Source: Maccoyibacter intestinihominis (lineage in GTDB: Bacteria; Bacillota; Clostridia; Lachnospirales; Lachnospiraceae). Taken from it: a stretch of 10,136 bases of DNA. Location: NCBI RefSeq assembly GCF_040096355.1, contig NZ_JBBMEX010000021.1:1-10136 (forward strand), read 5' to 3'. Of the stretch, positions 1 through 6,770 are shown piece after piece. The notes under the pieces are model-generated. The model saw nothing but the letters and a program-made list of their open reading frames with translations. It made no database searches and was not told where the DNA came from. The position numbers and the translations under genes were made by a program. Each line of letters starts with the position of its first letter. The stretch's first letter is position 1.

Positions 1-28
1 CGGGGCTTTCAGCCAGACCTGCTCATGC

Positions 29-103
29 CGCAGGGGGCACTCTTGCGCAGAGGGCGTTCCGACAGCTTCACTCCTGCCAAACCAGAAGAAGATGCTGTCG
101 GAA
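29..103. other. Candidate origin of transfer (oriT) upstream of the relaxase gene
   Basis: Seen: imperfect direct repeats CGCAGGGGGC (29-38) and CGCAGAGGGC (46-55), 17 bases apart and 9 of 10 identical; then a perfect 10-base inverted repeat, TTCCGACAGC (57-66) and GCTGTCGGAA (94-103). On the minus strand the inverted repeat comes first and is directly followed by CGCCCT (56-51), and further on by AGAGTGCCCCCT (43-32). Known: MobQ-type (RSF1010-like) nic regions have an inverted repeat 5' of a sequence ending GCGCCCT. Inferred: MobA/MobL relaxases nick such sites close to their own gene, so this is a plausible oriT. The inverted repeat could also be a regulatory hairpin in the relaxase leader. 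No protein is supported in bases 1-140, because all three plus-strand frames are open there. Confidence 0.4.
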
Positions 104-140
104 ATCAATGCCGGATACGGCAGAAAGGGGGAATCGTATC

Positions 141-1862
141 ATGGCGATATTTCATTTTACAGTAAAGATTGTCGGACGCAGTAAAGGAAAATCTGTCATA
201 TCCGCATCGGCATATCTTAATGGAGATGTGATGAAGAATGAGGAAACAGGCAGGATCAGTTACTATACTTCCAAAAAGGAAGTTGTCTACACCAGTCTGA
301 TGATGTGCGAAAATGCACCTCCTGAATGGCTGCATGTACCAGAAGAAAATATAAAAAGGTTTCAACAGTCTATCCGTTATAAAAGAGCGGACGATAAGGA
401 AGCCGCACTGGAAAAGTTTAAAATCACATTTCAGAAACAGCGGCTATGGAATGAGGTCTTGAAGATAGAAAAAAATGCAGATGCACAGCTTGGACGCTCA
501 TTTGAATTTTCCCTGCCGAAAGAATGGAGCAGACAGAAACAGATTGATTATACAACCGAATATATTCAAAAGACTTTCGTGGACAAGGGAATGTGTGCCG
601 ACTGGAGCATACACGACAAGGGCGATGGAAACCCACATGTGCATTTACTTGTAACCATGCGATCATTCAATCCGGATCACTCATGGGGCAACAAAGAAGT
701 CAAGGACTGGGATTTTGTCAGAGATACTGACGGAAATATCGTGGTTGATGAATCCCACCCGGACTGGTGGCAGGATAAGAAAAATCCTGACCGGCATGGA
801 ATCCGCATTCCGGTACTTGATGAAAACGGAGTACAGAAAGTCGGGGCAAGAAACCGAAAACAATGGAAACGGGTTCTGACCGATGCTACCGGCTGGAATA
901 ATCCAAAGAATTGTGAGTTATGGCGAAGCGAATGGGCTGGGATGTGTAACCGGCATTTATCCATAGACAATCAGATTGACCACCGCTCTTATGAAAGACA
1001 GGGCAAATTAAAAGTCCCTATGATTCATGAGGGTGCGGATGCAAGAAAGATTGACGAAAAATATCTCACCGGACAGATAAGGAAAGGTTCATGGAAGGTT
1101 GAGGAAAACCGGATGATTAAAAAACAAAATGCACTGTTACAAAAGGTAATTGCAACCTTTGGTAAGGTATCCGGTGCATTGTCTATGTGGAGGGAGTGTT
1201 TGAATGACATTAGAAGAAAGCAAAGAAGTAATTCCCATGATGGAAGCAATGATTACACAGATAGAGGGACAACAGAATATCATGGCAGAGATGCTTCAGG
1301 AGATACAGGAAAAGGACGAGAAGCTGATGTGCTTTCAGGAGCAGGAAGAACGATTGCAGCAATTAGAGAAAGAATTATCAGAGCTGCTTCAAATCTTGCC
1401 GGATACAGAAGAACTGCTGATGCTTCTGGAAGAAAAGGCAGACCAGATACAGCGACTTACAGACGAGAATCAGCAATGGCAGGAATTAGCACAGAAATTA
1501 AACAGCGAGAACCGATTATTACAGAAACAGAACAGCGAATTACTGACATTGAACAGCAGATAGAGAAAGCGAGGGATATAGATGACAGAATACGAAAACT
1601 CAAAGAGCGACGATCAACTGGAAGAACTGCTAATGCTGACAGAGCAGATGCAGGAAGAACTCGACCAGAAAGACCGGACTATCGAGAAATTGAAAATGCA
1701 GATCGACGAATCGCTGACCTTGAACGAGAAGTTAAACAGCGAGAACAAAGCAGGGAACATTCAAGCCTTAAAGAACGACTTGAGGAAAACAAAAGAATTA
1801 TTGCAGAGCGAGAAAGAGAAAACGCACGCTGCCGAAATCATGACAGAGGAATGTCAAGATAA
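141..1862 (+). CDS. mobA/L: MobA/MobL family relaxase (mobilisation protein)
   Basis: Relaxase that would nick one DNA strand at oriT through a tyrosine and lead it into a recipient cell. Counted from ATG 141 the protein has 573 residues. The N-terminal MAIFHFTVKIVGRSKGKS is typical of MobA/MobL. Motif I is SASAYLNG with candidate catalytic Tyr25. The metal-binding motif is IHDKGDGNPHVH at 157-168 (His158, His166, His168). An Asp/Ala/Gln-Leu motif near 113-117 precedes the FEFSLP strand. ATG 141 has AAAGGGGGAA (124-133) seven bases upstream. An in-frame ATG at 108 has no such site and abuts the inverted repeat. From about residue 355 the tail is a charged Arg/Glu coiled coil; this stretch (1204-1862) is also coding in the +1 frame. 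Family identity is firm. That the tail is translated to 1862 is inferred from its resemblance to tails of other clostridial MobA/MobL proteins. Confidence 0.9.
   Translation: MAIFHFTVKIVGRSKGKSVISASAYLNGDVMKNEETGRISYYTSKKEVVYTSLMMCENAPPEWLHVPEENIKRFQQSIRYKRADDKEAALEKFKITFQKQRLWNEVLKIEKNADAQLGRSFEFSLPKEWSRQKQIDYTTEYIQKTFVDKGMCADWSIHDKGDGNPHVHLLVTMRSFNPDHSWGNKEVKDWDFVRDTDGNIVVDESHPDWWQDKKNPDRHGIRIPVLDENGVQKVGARNRKQWKRVLTDATGWNNPKNCELWRSEWAGMCNRHLSIDNQIDHRSYERQGKLKVPMIHEGADARKIDEKYLTGQIRKGSWKVEENRMIKKQNALLQKVIATFGKVSGALSMWRECLNDIRRKQRSNSHDGSNDYTDRGTTEYHGRDASGDTGKGREADVLSGAGRTIAAIRERIIRAASNLAGYRRTADASGRKGRPDTATYRRESAMAGISTEIKQREPIITETEQRITDIEQQIEKARDIDDRIRKLKERRSTGRTANADRADAGRTRPERPDYREIENADRRIADLEREVKQREQSREHSSLKERLEENKRIIAERERENARCRNHDRGMSR
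1204..1563 (+). CDS. Nested coiled-coil protein overprinted on the relaxase gene
   Basis: A 119-residue acidic protein read entirely within the relaxase gene, in the +1 frame. It is rich in Glu, Gln and Leu, with heptad-like Leu spacing from about residue 40 to the end (for example LQQLEKELSELLQ), so it is almost certainly a coiled coil. There is no membrane segment or cysteine motif. Its ATG is preceded by GGAGGGAG (1189-1196) with a seven-base spacer, an excellent ribosome binding site buried in relaxase coding sequence. It ends 18 bases before the next gene, which is in the same frame, so the two look co-translated. Function is not recognised; a relaxosome accessory role is a guess from position. 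The alternative is a chance open frame. The ribosome binding site and the continuation of this frame as the next gene argue against that. Confidence 0.6.
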   Translation: MTLEESKEVIPMMEAMITQIEGQQNIMAEMLQEIQEKDEKLMCFQEQEERLQQLEKELSELLQILPDTEELLMLLEEKADQIQRLTDENQQWQELAQKLNSENRLLQKQNSELLTLNSR

Positions 1863-2550
1863 GCTAAGGCAGGCAGAACAGGAACGGGATTATGCACTCT
1901 CCCATCAGAAAAAAGTAGAGATACCGGTTGAAAAGCCGGTATTCTATCAAAAGTGCGGGAATTGTAACCAGACAGCTTATCTGAAAGCGAAGGAAAGGTA
2001 TGATACACAGAGAGAAAAACTGGCAGGCAGATATAAAGCAAAAACAGTCATGTATGAAGCATTGATATTTCTGTTGATATGGTATTCCATATCAACTACT
2101 CTTTTTCAGATGATACGGTCAAAAATATTTATTTCTGATTGCGTGGTATTCTTTGATACAATCGCAACTTTCACACAGACCATTGCTGGCTGGGTTGTAC
2201 TGACAGGAAAGACCGTGGCACAGATTAGTAATGGAATATCCAATCCTGTCGTTGCTGGAATTATATACTGGCTGATAAAAATACTGGTTTATAGTGGATG
2301 TCTGGTGGGTGCGGGAATACTTGTAGTGTTTATAGGGATGAAGATTGCAGGGTTATATAAGAAATACTGTTGGGATATGATTACTGTAATGGTGATACTT
2401 ATAAGCATGGCAATAACAATCTACTTTGGAGATTCGATAAAGACAGTATTGCCGATCAATCTGCTATTTCTCTTATTATTTGTGCAACTGGTATATGTTG
2501 GAATCAGGTGGTATGTAAAAGGATGGCGGGAAAACAGAGGTTATGTTTAG
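1582..2550 (+). CDS. DUF6040-like membrane protein with N-terminal coiled coil
   Basis: A 322-residue protein. Residues 1-112 form a Glu/Lys/Gln-rich coiled coil. Next comes a short conserved-looking block, VEIPVEKPVFYQKCGNCNQ (112-130), with a CxxC pair (Cys125, Cys128). Residues 157-310 hold about four or five hydrophobic helices (roughly 157-175, 186-207, 223-255, 265-283, 290-310), and a basic end follows. The CxxC block plus KAKERYD and C-terminal membrane helices match my recollection of DUF6040 proteins carried next to MobA/MobL relaxases in Clostridia; no search was done. The ATG has GAGGG (1571-1575) six bases upstream. The first 281 bases overlap the end of the relaxase gene in another frame, and the rest is single-coding, so the gene is clearly real. 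It may anchor mobilisation proteins at the membrane, but its function is unknown. Confidence 0.8.
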   Translation: MTEYENSKSDDQLEELLMLTEQMQEELDQKDRTIEKLKMQIDESLTLNEKLNSENKAGNIQALKNDLRKTKELLQSEKEKTHAAEIMTEECQDKLRQAEQERDYALSHQKKVEIPVEKPVFYQKCGNCNQTAYLKAKERYDTQREKLAGRYKAKTVMYEALIFLLIWYSISTTLFQMIRSKIFISDCVVFFDTIATFTQTIAGWVVLTGKTVAQISNGISNPVVAGIIYWLIKILVYSGCLVGAGILVVFIGMKIAGLYKKYCWDMITVMVILISMAITIYFGDSIKTVLPINLLFLLLFVQLVYVGIRWYVKGWRENRGYV

Positions 2551-2602
2551 TGATGGAAAACTTGTCTGAGACGCAGCGAAGTAAATAAAATGAGTAGTAT
2601 AG

Positions 2603-2642
2603 GAAGTCAGTAGTGTGTGAATAAACTGCTGGCTTCTTTTTT
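2603..2642 (+). terminator. Probable intrinsic terminator of the mobilisation operon
   Basis: GAAGTCAGTAG (2603-2613) pairs with CTGCTGGCTTC (2626-2636), including two G-U pairs, around a 12-base loop and is followed by six T (2637-2642). It lies 53 bases after the membrane protein gene. A short open frame (2617-2781) runs through it, so if that frame is translated the hairpin might act as an attenuator. Confidence 0.65.
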
Positions 2643-2781
2643 GATAGATACAGTCACGCCAAGAGGCGTGTCGGATAGTAAAGTAATAATATCAATAGGA
2701 CAATATAGAAAATGCGGGGAAGCATGGTATTTCAATGAGTTTGAGATACAGTGTTTTTGCGTATTAACAGGAAGCAAATAA
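2617..2781 (+). CDS. Possible 54-residue small protein, unknown
   Basis: An open frame from GTG 2617 to TAA 2779 encodes 54 residues. It starts MNKLLASFLIDTVTPRG and ends with a Cys/Trp-containing stretch (KCGEAWYFNEFEIQCFC). The composition is protein-like rather than low-complexity. AGGAAG (2601-2606) is ten bases upstream of the GTG. A 6-base perfect hairpin, CACGCC/GGCGTG (2655-2670), lies inside it and may simply reflect the codons for VTPRGV. Against it: the start region coincides with a terminator-like hairpin, and GTG is a weak start. It could also be the remnant of a longer gene. Family not recognised. The rest of this intergenic stretch (2782-2904) holds the promoter region of the two-component system. 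Confidence 0.3.
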   Translation: MNKLLASFLIDTVTPRGVSDSKVIISIGQYRKCGEAWYFNEFEIQCFCVLTGSK

Positions 2782-2803
2782 CGCGTTATATGTGATATTC
2801 TAT

Positions 2804-2834
2804 TTCACAACAAAAAAAGGTCGGTTCACAACAT
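2804..2834 (+). promoter_or_regulatory. LytTR-type direct-repeat operator of the regulator operon
   Basis: Two copies of TTCACAAC (2804-2811 and 2825-2832) on the same face of the helix, 21 bases apart, with an A-rich then GGTCGG spacer. Near-identical to 5047-5077 (29 of 31 positions). LytTR regulators such as AgrA and ComE bind paired direct repeats about two helical turns apart, so this is probably the autoregulatory site of the adjacent response regulator. Confidence 0.75.
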
Positions 2835-2864
2835 GGTGGCTAGCTATTAAAAGAACTTTTCCGA

Positions 2865-2870
2865 TATAAT
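2865..2870 (+). promoter_or_regulatory. -10 element of the two-component operon
   Basis: A perfect TATAAT 35 bases before the response-regulator start. The position 17 bases upstream (2842-2847, AGCTAT) does not resemble TTGACA. That fits a promoter needing an activator bound at the repeats, the second of which ends 32 bases upstream of this -10. Confidence 0.6.
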
Positions 2871-2904
2871 AAATATAATTGTATGTAAGCAAGGAAGTGA
2901 CAAG

Positions 2905-3618
2905 ATGCAAATTGCAATCTGTGATGATGATAAGTCTATAGGATTGATATTAGAAGAAAAAATAAAGAAATTATTACCGGATGCAGTAATAGAAAAATAT
3001 TTATCTGGTGATGAATTGATTGCAAGTGGTTGTGAGCCGGATATTCTATTTTTGGATATTCAGATGCCAGGAATGGATGGAATGGAAACGGCAAGGATTC
3101 TGCGTCAGAAAAATGAAAGAATGGTATTGATATTTGTAACTGCTGTGGAGGAGTATGTTTTTCAGGCATTTGATGTTGCAGCATTTCATTATCTGGTGAA
3201 ACCGTTTTCAGATGAAAAATTTGAGGAAGTTGTGAAACGTGCAGTCAGAAGCATTGAAAAATATTCTGAAAATCAATCGGATGAAAAATACATGATGGTG
3301 CAGTCCGGAGGAAGCCATATGAAAGTGTTTTTGAAGGATATTGTGTATGCCGAGGTATATAATCGAAAAGTCATTATCCATACACGGGATACGAATATTG
3401 AATATTATGGAAAATTGCAGGAACTGAGTGAAATTGCGGGAGCAGATTTTTTTCGTACACACAGAGCCTACCTCGTACATTTCAAATATGTTCAGAAATA
3501 TGATGCAAATTGTGTGACGATGGAAAATGGAACTGCATTGATTGCAAAACAGAATTATTCTGAGTTTGTAAAACAATATTTGAAATATAATCAGAGGAAA
3601 GGAAAAGAAATCGGATGA
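2905..3618 (+). CDS. LytTR-family (AgrA/VirR-like) response regulator
   Basis: Cytoplasmic response regulator of 237 residues, the normal size for the family. Receiver domain, about residues 1-115: acidic pocket Asp7-Asp9 (AICDDDK), phospho-acceptor Asp51 in LFLDIQMPGMDG, Thr79, and conserved Lys99 in YLVKPF. LytTR DNA-binding domain, about residues 128-232, with the characteristic KDIVYAE and FFRTHRAYLV segments. The start is supported by AAGGAAGTG (2891-2899). It overlaps the kinase gene by four bases (ATGA), so the two are translationally coupled partners. A pair of direct repeats upstream, repeated before the 5188 operon, is the likely binding site, predicting positive autoregulation and control of that operon. 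No agrB/agrD-like peptide genes are visible, so the signal is unknown. Confidence 0.93.
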   Translation: MQIAICDDDKSIGLILEEKIKKLLPDAVIEKYLSGDELIASGCEPDILFLDIQMPGMDGMETARILRQKNERMVLIFVTAVEEYVFQAFDVAAFHYLVKPFSDEKFEEVVKRAVRSIEKYSENQSDEKYMMVQSGGSHMKVFLKDIVYAEVYNRKVIIHTRDTNIEYYGKLQELSEIAGADFFRTHRAYLVHFKYVQKYDANCVTMENGTALIAKQNYSEFVKQYLKYNQRKGKEIG

Positions 3619-4985
3619 GTTTGGTAGAAAAATGCTGGATGGTTACATCGAAAATTTCTGTTATTGCACTCCTTATGATTACAGGAATCTATTTTGGAAA
3701 ATTTGTTTGTCCCTATATAAAAAAGAAAAAAGGGGCTGTGGCAGTCAGTATTGTTTATATTACGATTATGCTTGTTTTATATATGATTCCGCCACAGATT
3801 GATAATTTTTCCGCATATCTGATTGGAGTTATAGCAGCGTTTCTTGCAATGTATGTAGAGGACAGAAGAAATATATATCAGAAAATATTTCTTGCAATTA
3901 CGTTCTTTTCGATCCGATGGTTAACGGTTGCAATGGCAGCCAGACTTGATGATCTTGTTACAAAAGCACTTGTATTTCGGAATATGAGTGCAGAAAAAGT
4001 GTGGTTGCAGTACGGACTATATGTTGGAACCAGAGTTTTGGATATTGTACTTTGTATTGCTTTTATTGCGGTTGCAATAGGACTGATCAATAAAGCGTAC
4101 ATATACAAAAAAGATGAAATGAGCGTCAAAGAGATGGTAATGCTTATTATACCTTCACTTGTAGGCGTCACTGGGTATGGCATTTTACAATATTATCTCA
4201 TGATATACGAAAGAGATACTGGAAAGAACTTGATTGATACATATGGATTTTATGGAGCTTTAAGCTTTTTACACTATCTGATTTCCATAGTTGCTATTCT
4301 TGTTGTGATTGTAATGTTTCAAAACTGGAAAGAGATGCAGGAAGAACAGCGGGGACAAGAGCTGGTATTAAATCAGATCAGTGACATGAAAAAGCATATC
4401 GAGGAAGTCGAAAAGTCGTATCGGGATATCCGCTCCATGCGCCATGATATGGGAAATCATATACAGACACTGGAACATCTGGTGGCACATAATAATATAG
4501 ATGATGCTACAGAATACTTGGAACATCTGAAAAATGAATGGGACGAGGTATCTCCGGAAATAAAGACAGGAAGTCCGGTAATTGATGTCATTTTGATGGA
4601 AAAGCTGAGAGAAGCAAAAGAAAGGCAGATTCGGTTTCTGTCGGATTTTCATTATCCACAGAATACGAAGTTAAATGCATTTGATTTGAGTGTGATCATG
4701 AATAATGCCTTGAATAACTGCATGGAAAATGTAAGTGGAGATGATCCGTATATCAGCATTTCTTCTTTTCGGAAAAACAGTATCTTTATGATAACCATAA
4801 AAAACAGTTTTGGGGGTCAGCTTAATTTTGGTGATAGCGATTTGCCAGAAACAACCAAATCTGGGAGGGAACATGGAATGGGTTTGAATAACATTCGCCG
4901 GGTTGCCAGAATGTATATGGGAGATATATCTTTGGAGCAGGGAAATGAGGAAGTAATCCTTAGCATTATGATGCAGGTAGAATAA
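3615..4985 (+). CDS. AgrC-like GHKL sensor histidine kinase
   Basis: Membrane sensor kinase of 456 residues. The N-terminal ~235 residues contain about six or seven hydrophobic helices (around 12-28, 42-60, 66-80, 90-108, 138-158, 174-196, 214-236) with short loops, the layout of peptide-sensing AgrC/ComD-type kinases. A helical dimerisation segment follows, with candidate phospho-acceptor His277 in SMRHDMGNHIQTLEHLV. The GHKL ATPase domain has an N-box (IMNNALNNCMENV, 361-373) and a G-box (GMGLNNIRR, 421-429). Translation starts in the ATGA overlap with the response regulator, which should be its phosphorylation target. The input signal cannot be read from sequence; a peptide is an inference from family resemblance. 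A clear terminator follows 12 bases after the stop. Confidence 0.92.
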   Translation: MSLVEKCWMVTSKISVIALLMITGIYFGKFVCPYIKKKKGAVAVSIVYITIMLVLYMIPPQIDNFSAYLIGVIAAFLAMYVEDRRNIYQKIFLAITFFSIRWLTVAMAARLDDLVTKALVFRNMSAEKVWLQYGLYVGTRVLDIVLCIAFIAVAIGLINKAYIYKKDEMSVKEMVMLIIPSLVGVTGYGILQYYLMIYERDTGKNLIDTYGFYGALSFLHYLISIVAILVVIVMFQNWKEMQEEQRGQELVLNQISDMKKHIEEVEKSYRDIRSMRHDMGNHIQTLEHLVAHNNIDDATEYLEHLKNEWDEVSPEIKTGSPVIDVILMEKLREAKERQIRFLSDFHYPQNTKLNAFDLSVIMNNALNNCMENVSGDDPYISISSFRKNSIFMITIKNSFGGQLNFGDSDLPETTKSGREHGMGLNNIRRVARMYMGDISLEQGNEEVILSIMMQVE

Positions 4986-4997
4986 AGAAATAAATTG

Positions 4998-5041
4998 GCA
5001 CTATGTATTTTGTAAATTACAGAAATATGTAGTGCTTTTTT
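4998..5041 (+). terminator. Intrinsic terminator of the two-component operon
   Basis: GCACTATGTATTT (4998-5010) pairs with AAATATGTAGTGC (5023-5035) over 13 positions, two of them G-U, around a 12-base loop, and is followed by six T (5036-5041). It separates the regulator operon from the target operon, whose operator begins six bases later. Confidence 0.85.
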
Positions 5042-5046
5042 GATGC

Positions 5047-5077
5047 TTCACAACGAAAAAAGGGCGGTTCACAACAT
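5047..5077 (+). promoter_or_regulatory. LytTR-type direct-repeat operator of the downstream operon
   Basis: TTCACAAC at 5047-5054 and 5068-5075, again 21 bases apart, with a spacer differing from the 2804 element at only two positions. A reverse-oriented TTGTGAA (5087-5093) follows. The best -10 I see downstream is TATACA (5133-5138) with an extended TG at 5130-5131 and no good -35, so promoter spacing here is less clear than at the regulator operon. The untranslated leader to 5187 contains only very short open frames. Confidence 0.75.
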
Positions 5078-5187
5078 CACAGTTTATTGTGAAGAAAGAT
5101 ATGCCGAAAGAAAAAATAAAGAGAAATCATGTTATACAGATTTTCAGGAAACGGATTTCAGAGTATTAGCTCAAGGAGGATAACGAA

Positions 5188-5964
5188 ATGATGAAAATTA
5201 ATGGATTTAACGGAACGAATACGCAGACAGGAGCAATGGGAATGGCACAGGCGAATGATTCTGTGAGTAAAAATATTCAGAATCAGATTGCAAATGCACA
5301 GCAGAAATTGCAGGACTTATCATCAAATGAAGAACTGTCATTAGAGGATAAGATGAAGAAACGTCAGGAGATACAACAGGAAATTACAAATCTCAATCAA
5401 CAGTTAAGACAGCACCAGATTGAACAGAGAAAGGAACAGCAGAGTAAAAAATCATCTATGGATGATATGGTGGCTGGTACAAAAAATACATCTGCAAAGA
5501 AAGGAACAGGCTTGTCACAGGCAGGTATGCGGGCAATGATTTCCGCAGATTCATCTATGAAGCAAGCAAAAGTGCAGGGTAGTATGGCAACACAGATGGA
5601 AGGAAGAGCCGGTGTGCTTGAGTCTGAAATCAAGCAGGATGCTGGAAAAGGCAATACCGAAAAGAAAGAAGAACTGGCAGATTTGCAGGCAAAAGCGCAG
5701 TCTGCAACAGCATCACAGATGTCTTCACTTTCAGATGCAAATAAATCTATGGAAGAAGCAGCAAAGGCAGACAACCGTACAGATGCAGCAGAAACAAAGA
5801 AGGATCAAACGCAGAAAGCAGAGAATACACAGGAAAATGCAGATACGGCAACAGATGCATCAGAGAATGCAGATGTTAAAACAGAAACAGCAGAAACAAT
5901 AAAAAATCCAGCATCAGAAAGTGGACAGTCGGTAGTATATACACCGATCGATATACGTTTATAG
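5188..5964 (+). CDS. FlxA-like coiled-coil protein
   Basis: A 258-residue soluble protein, first gene after the second LytTR site. Residues 24-86 form a Gln-rich coiled coil (IQNQIANAQQKLQDL, then QEIQQEITNLNQQLRQ) resembling FlxA-like proteins; E. coli FlxA is controlled by the flagellar sigma factor but is of unknown function. The middle (about 107-145) is rich in Met, Ser and Ala. The C-terminal half is low-complexity Ala/Lys/Glu/Thr, as in surface or linker regions. It ends SVVYTPIDIRL. No signal peptide or membrane helix. AAGGAGGA (5173-5180) precedes two adjacent ATGs (5188, 5191). The second would give MKINGFNG, resembling the starts of two later genes, so either start is possible. Probable role: structural or exported component of the operon's system. 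The FlxA link is moderate and function is unknown. Confidence 0.75.
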   Translation: MMKINGFNGTNTQTGAMGMAQANDSVSKNIQNQIANAQQKLQDLSSNEELSLEDKMKKRQEIQQEITNLNQQLRQHQIEQRKEQQSKKSSMDDMVAGTKNTSAKKGTGLSQAGMRAMISADSSMKQAKVQGSMATQMEGRAGVLESEIKQDAGKGNTEKKEELADLQAKAQSATASQMSSLSDANKSMEEAAKADNRTDAAETKKDQTQKAENTQENADTATDASENADVKTETAETIKNPASESGQSVVYTPIDIRL

Positions 5965-5985
5965 TTCGGAAAGGAGGCTGGTGTT

Positions 5986-6741
5986 ATGTCAGAAATCAAA
6001 AGTTTTAGTGATTATACAAGTAAATATAACAGCAATGTAGATTTTTCAGCGTTGTTTAGTGGAACGTCAGATAGTTCATCAGTAGGCAATACAAATATGC
6101 TTTCTGATTATGCTGCAATCAAAAATGGAAGCTATGGAAAACTTATGAAAGCATATTATGCAAAACAGGATGCTGAAAAATTATCGGGAAAAGGTGATAC
6201 TTCACAAAAACTTACCTTGATGAAAACAAGTGCAGATTCTCTGAAAAAATCAGCAGATGCTTTGAATGACTCTTCTCTTTGGGAAAAAAAGAAAATAAAA
6301 AAGAAAGATGAAAAAACGGGGGAAGAGATTGAGGTAGAGGATTATGACTGGGATAAAATCACCAAGGCAGTAAAATCTTTTGTTGAAGATTATAATGATG
6401 TAGTTAAGGAAGCCGGAGAATCTAATACAAAGGATGTATTGCGAAATGCTTCATGGATGACTGGAATGACAGACAAAAACAGTAATATGCTTGCCAAAAT
6501 AGGTATTACCATAGGAAAAGGAAACAAGTTGGAATTAGATGAGGATGCTTTAAAGCAGGCAGATATCAGTTCGCTGAAAACGGTCTTTACAGGATATAAT
6601 TCTTTTGTAAGCAAAATATCGCAGAAAGCAACTGGTATATCGAATGCTGCAAACCGGGCGAGTGCAACCTATACAAATAATGGTACGTACTCTAAGACGG
6701 ATTCTTCTTTGACATCGAGCAAGATAGATAAAGAAGTATAG
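5986..6741 (+). CDS. FliD (hook-associated protein 2)-like protein
   Basis: A 251-residue soluble protein, 21 bases after the FlxA-like gene, with AAGGAGG (5971-5977) before its ATG. It resembles the C-terminal domain of the flagellar cap protein FliD: a helix AVKSFVEDYNDVVKEA (128-143), then LAKIGITIGKGNKLELDEDA (169-188), then LKTVFTG (197-203) and a helical, Ser/Asn/Thr-rich end. In FliD the matching order is VDDYNxL, LGIxxxxxGxLxLDExxLxxA, VxxLF. It is about half the length of a typical FliD and has a short Ser-rich start instead of the usual N-terminal D0/D1 region. A very basic/acidic insert lies at 101-120. No signal peptide is seen. Inferred: a cap- or filament-like protein or a flagellar-type export substrate. 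It might only share the fold, and no true flagellar genes are in view. Confidence 0.72.
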   Translation: MSEIKSFSDYTSKYNSNVDFSALFSGTSDSSSVGNTNMLSDYAAIKNGSYGKLMKAYYAKQDAEKLSGKGDTSQKLTLMKTSADSLKKSADALNDSSLWEKKKIKKKDEKTGEEIEVEDYDWDKITKAVKSFVEDYNDVVKEAGESNTKDVLRNASWMTGMTDKNSNMLAKIGITIGKGNKLELDEDALKQADISSLKTVFTGYNSFVSKISQKATGISNAANRASATYTNNGTYSKTDSSLTSSKIDKEV

Positions 6742-6770
6742 AAAGTGTGGACTAACTTAGGGAGGTTGCT

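Noticed and set aside
1..140. Possible end of an upstream gene at the left edge
   Set aside because: All three plus-strand frames are open over the first 100 bases and none gives a recognisable protein end; the repeats suggest a non-coding oriT region instead.
108..140. Upstream ATG as the relaxase start
   Set aside because: It has no ribosome binding site and would overlap the region next to the inverted repeat; ATG 141 has AAAGGGGGAA and the typical family N-terminus.
2370..2588. Open frame overlapping the end of the DUF6040-like gene in another frame
   Set aside because: No ribosome binding site, and its sequence is a by-product of the membrane protein codons.
3229..3236. GTTGTGAA, the reverse complement of the LytTR half-site, inside the regulator gene
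   Set aside because: Single copy within coding sequence, with no partner 21 bases away; likely chance.
5101..5193. Two tiny open frames (22 codons from ATG 5101, 20 codons from ATG 5129) in the leader of the operon, considered as signal peptides for the kinase
   Set aside because: Neither has a good ribosome binding site, a leader/processing motif or an AgrB-like partner.
5397..5774. Long minus-strand open frame opposite the FlxA-like gene
   Set aside because: Shadow of the Ala/Lys/Gln-rich gene on the other strand; no ribosome binding site and Ser/Cys/Ala-rich composition.
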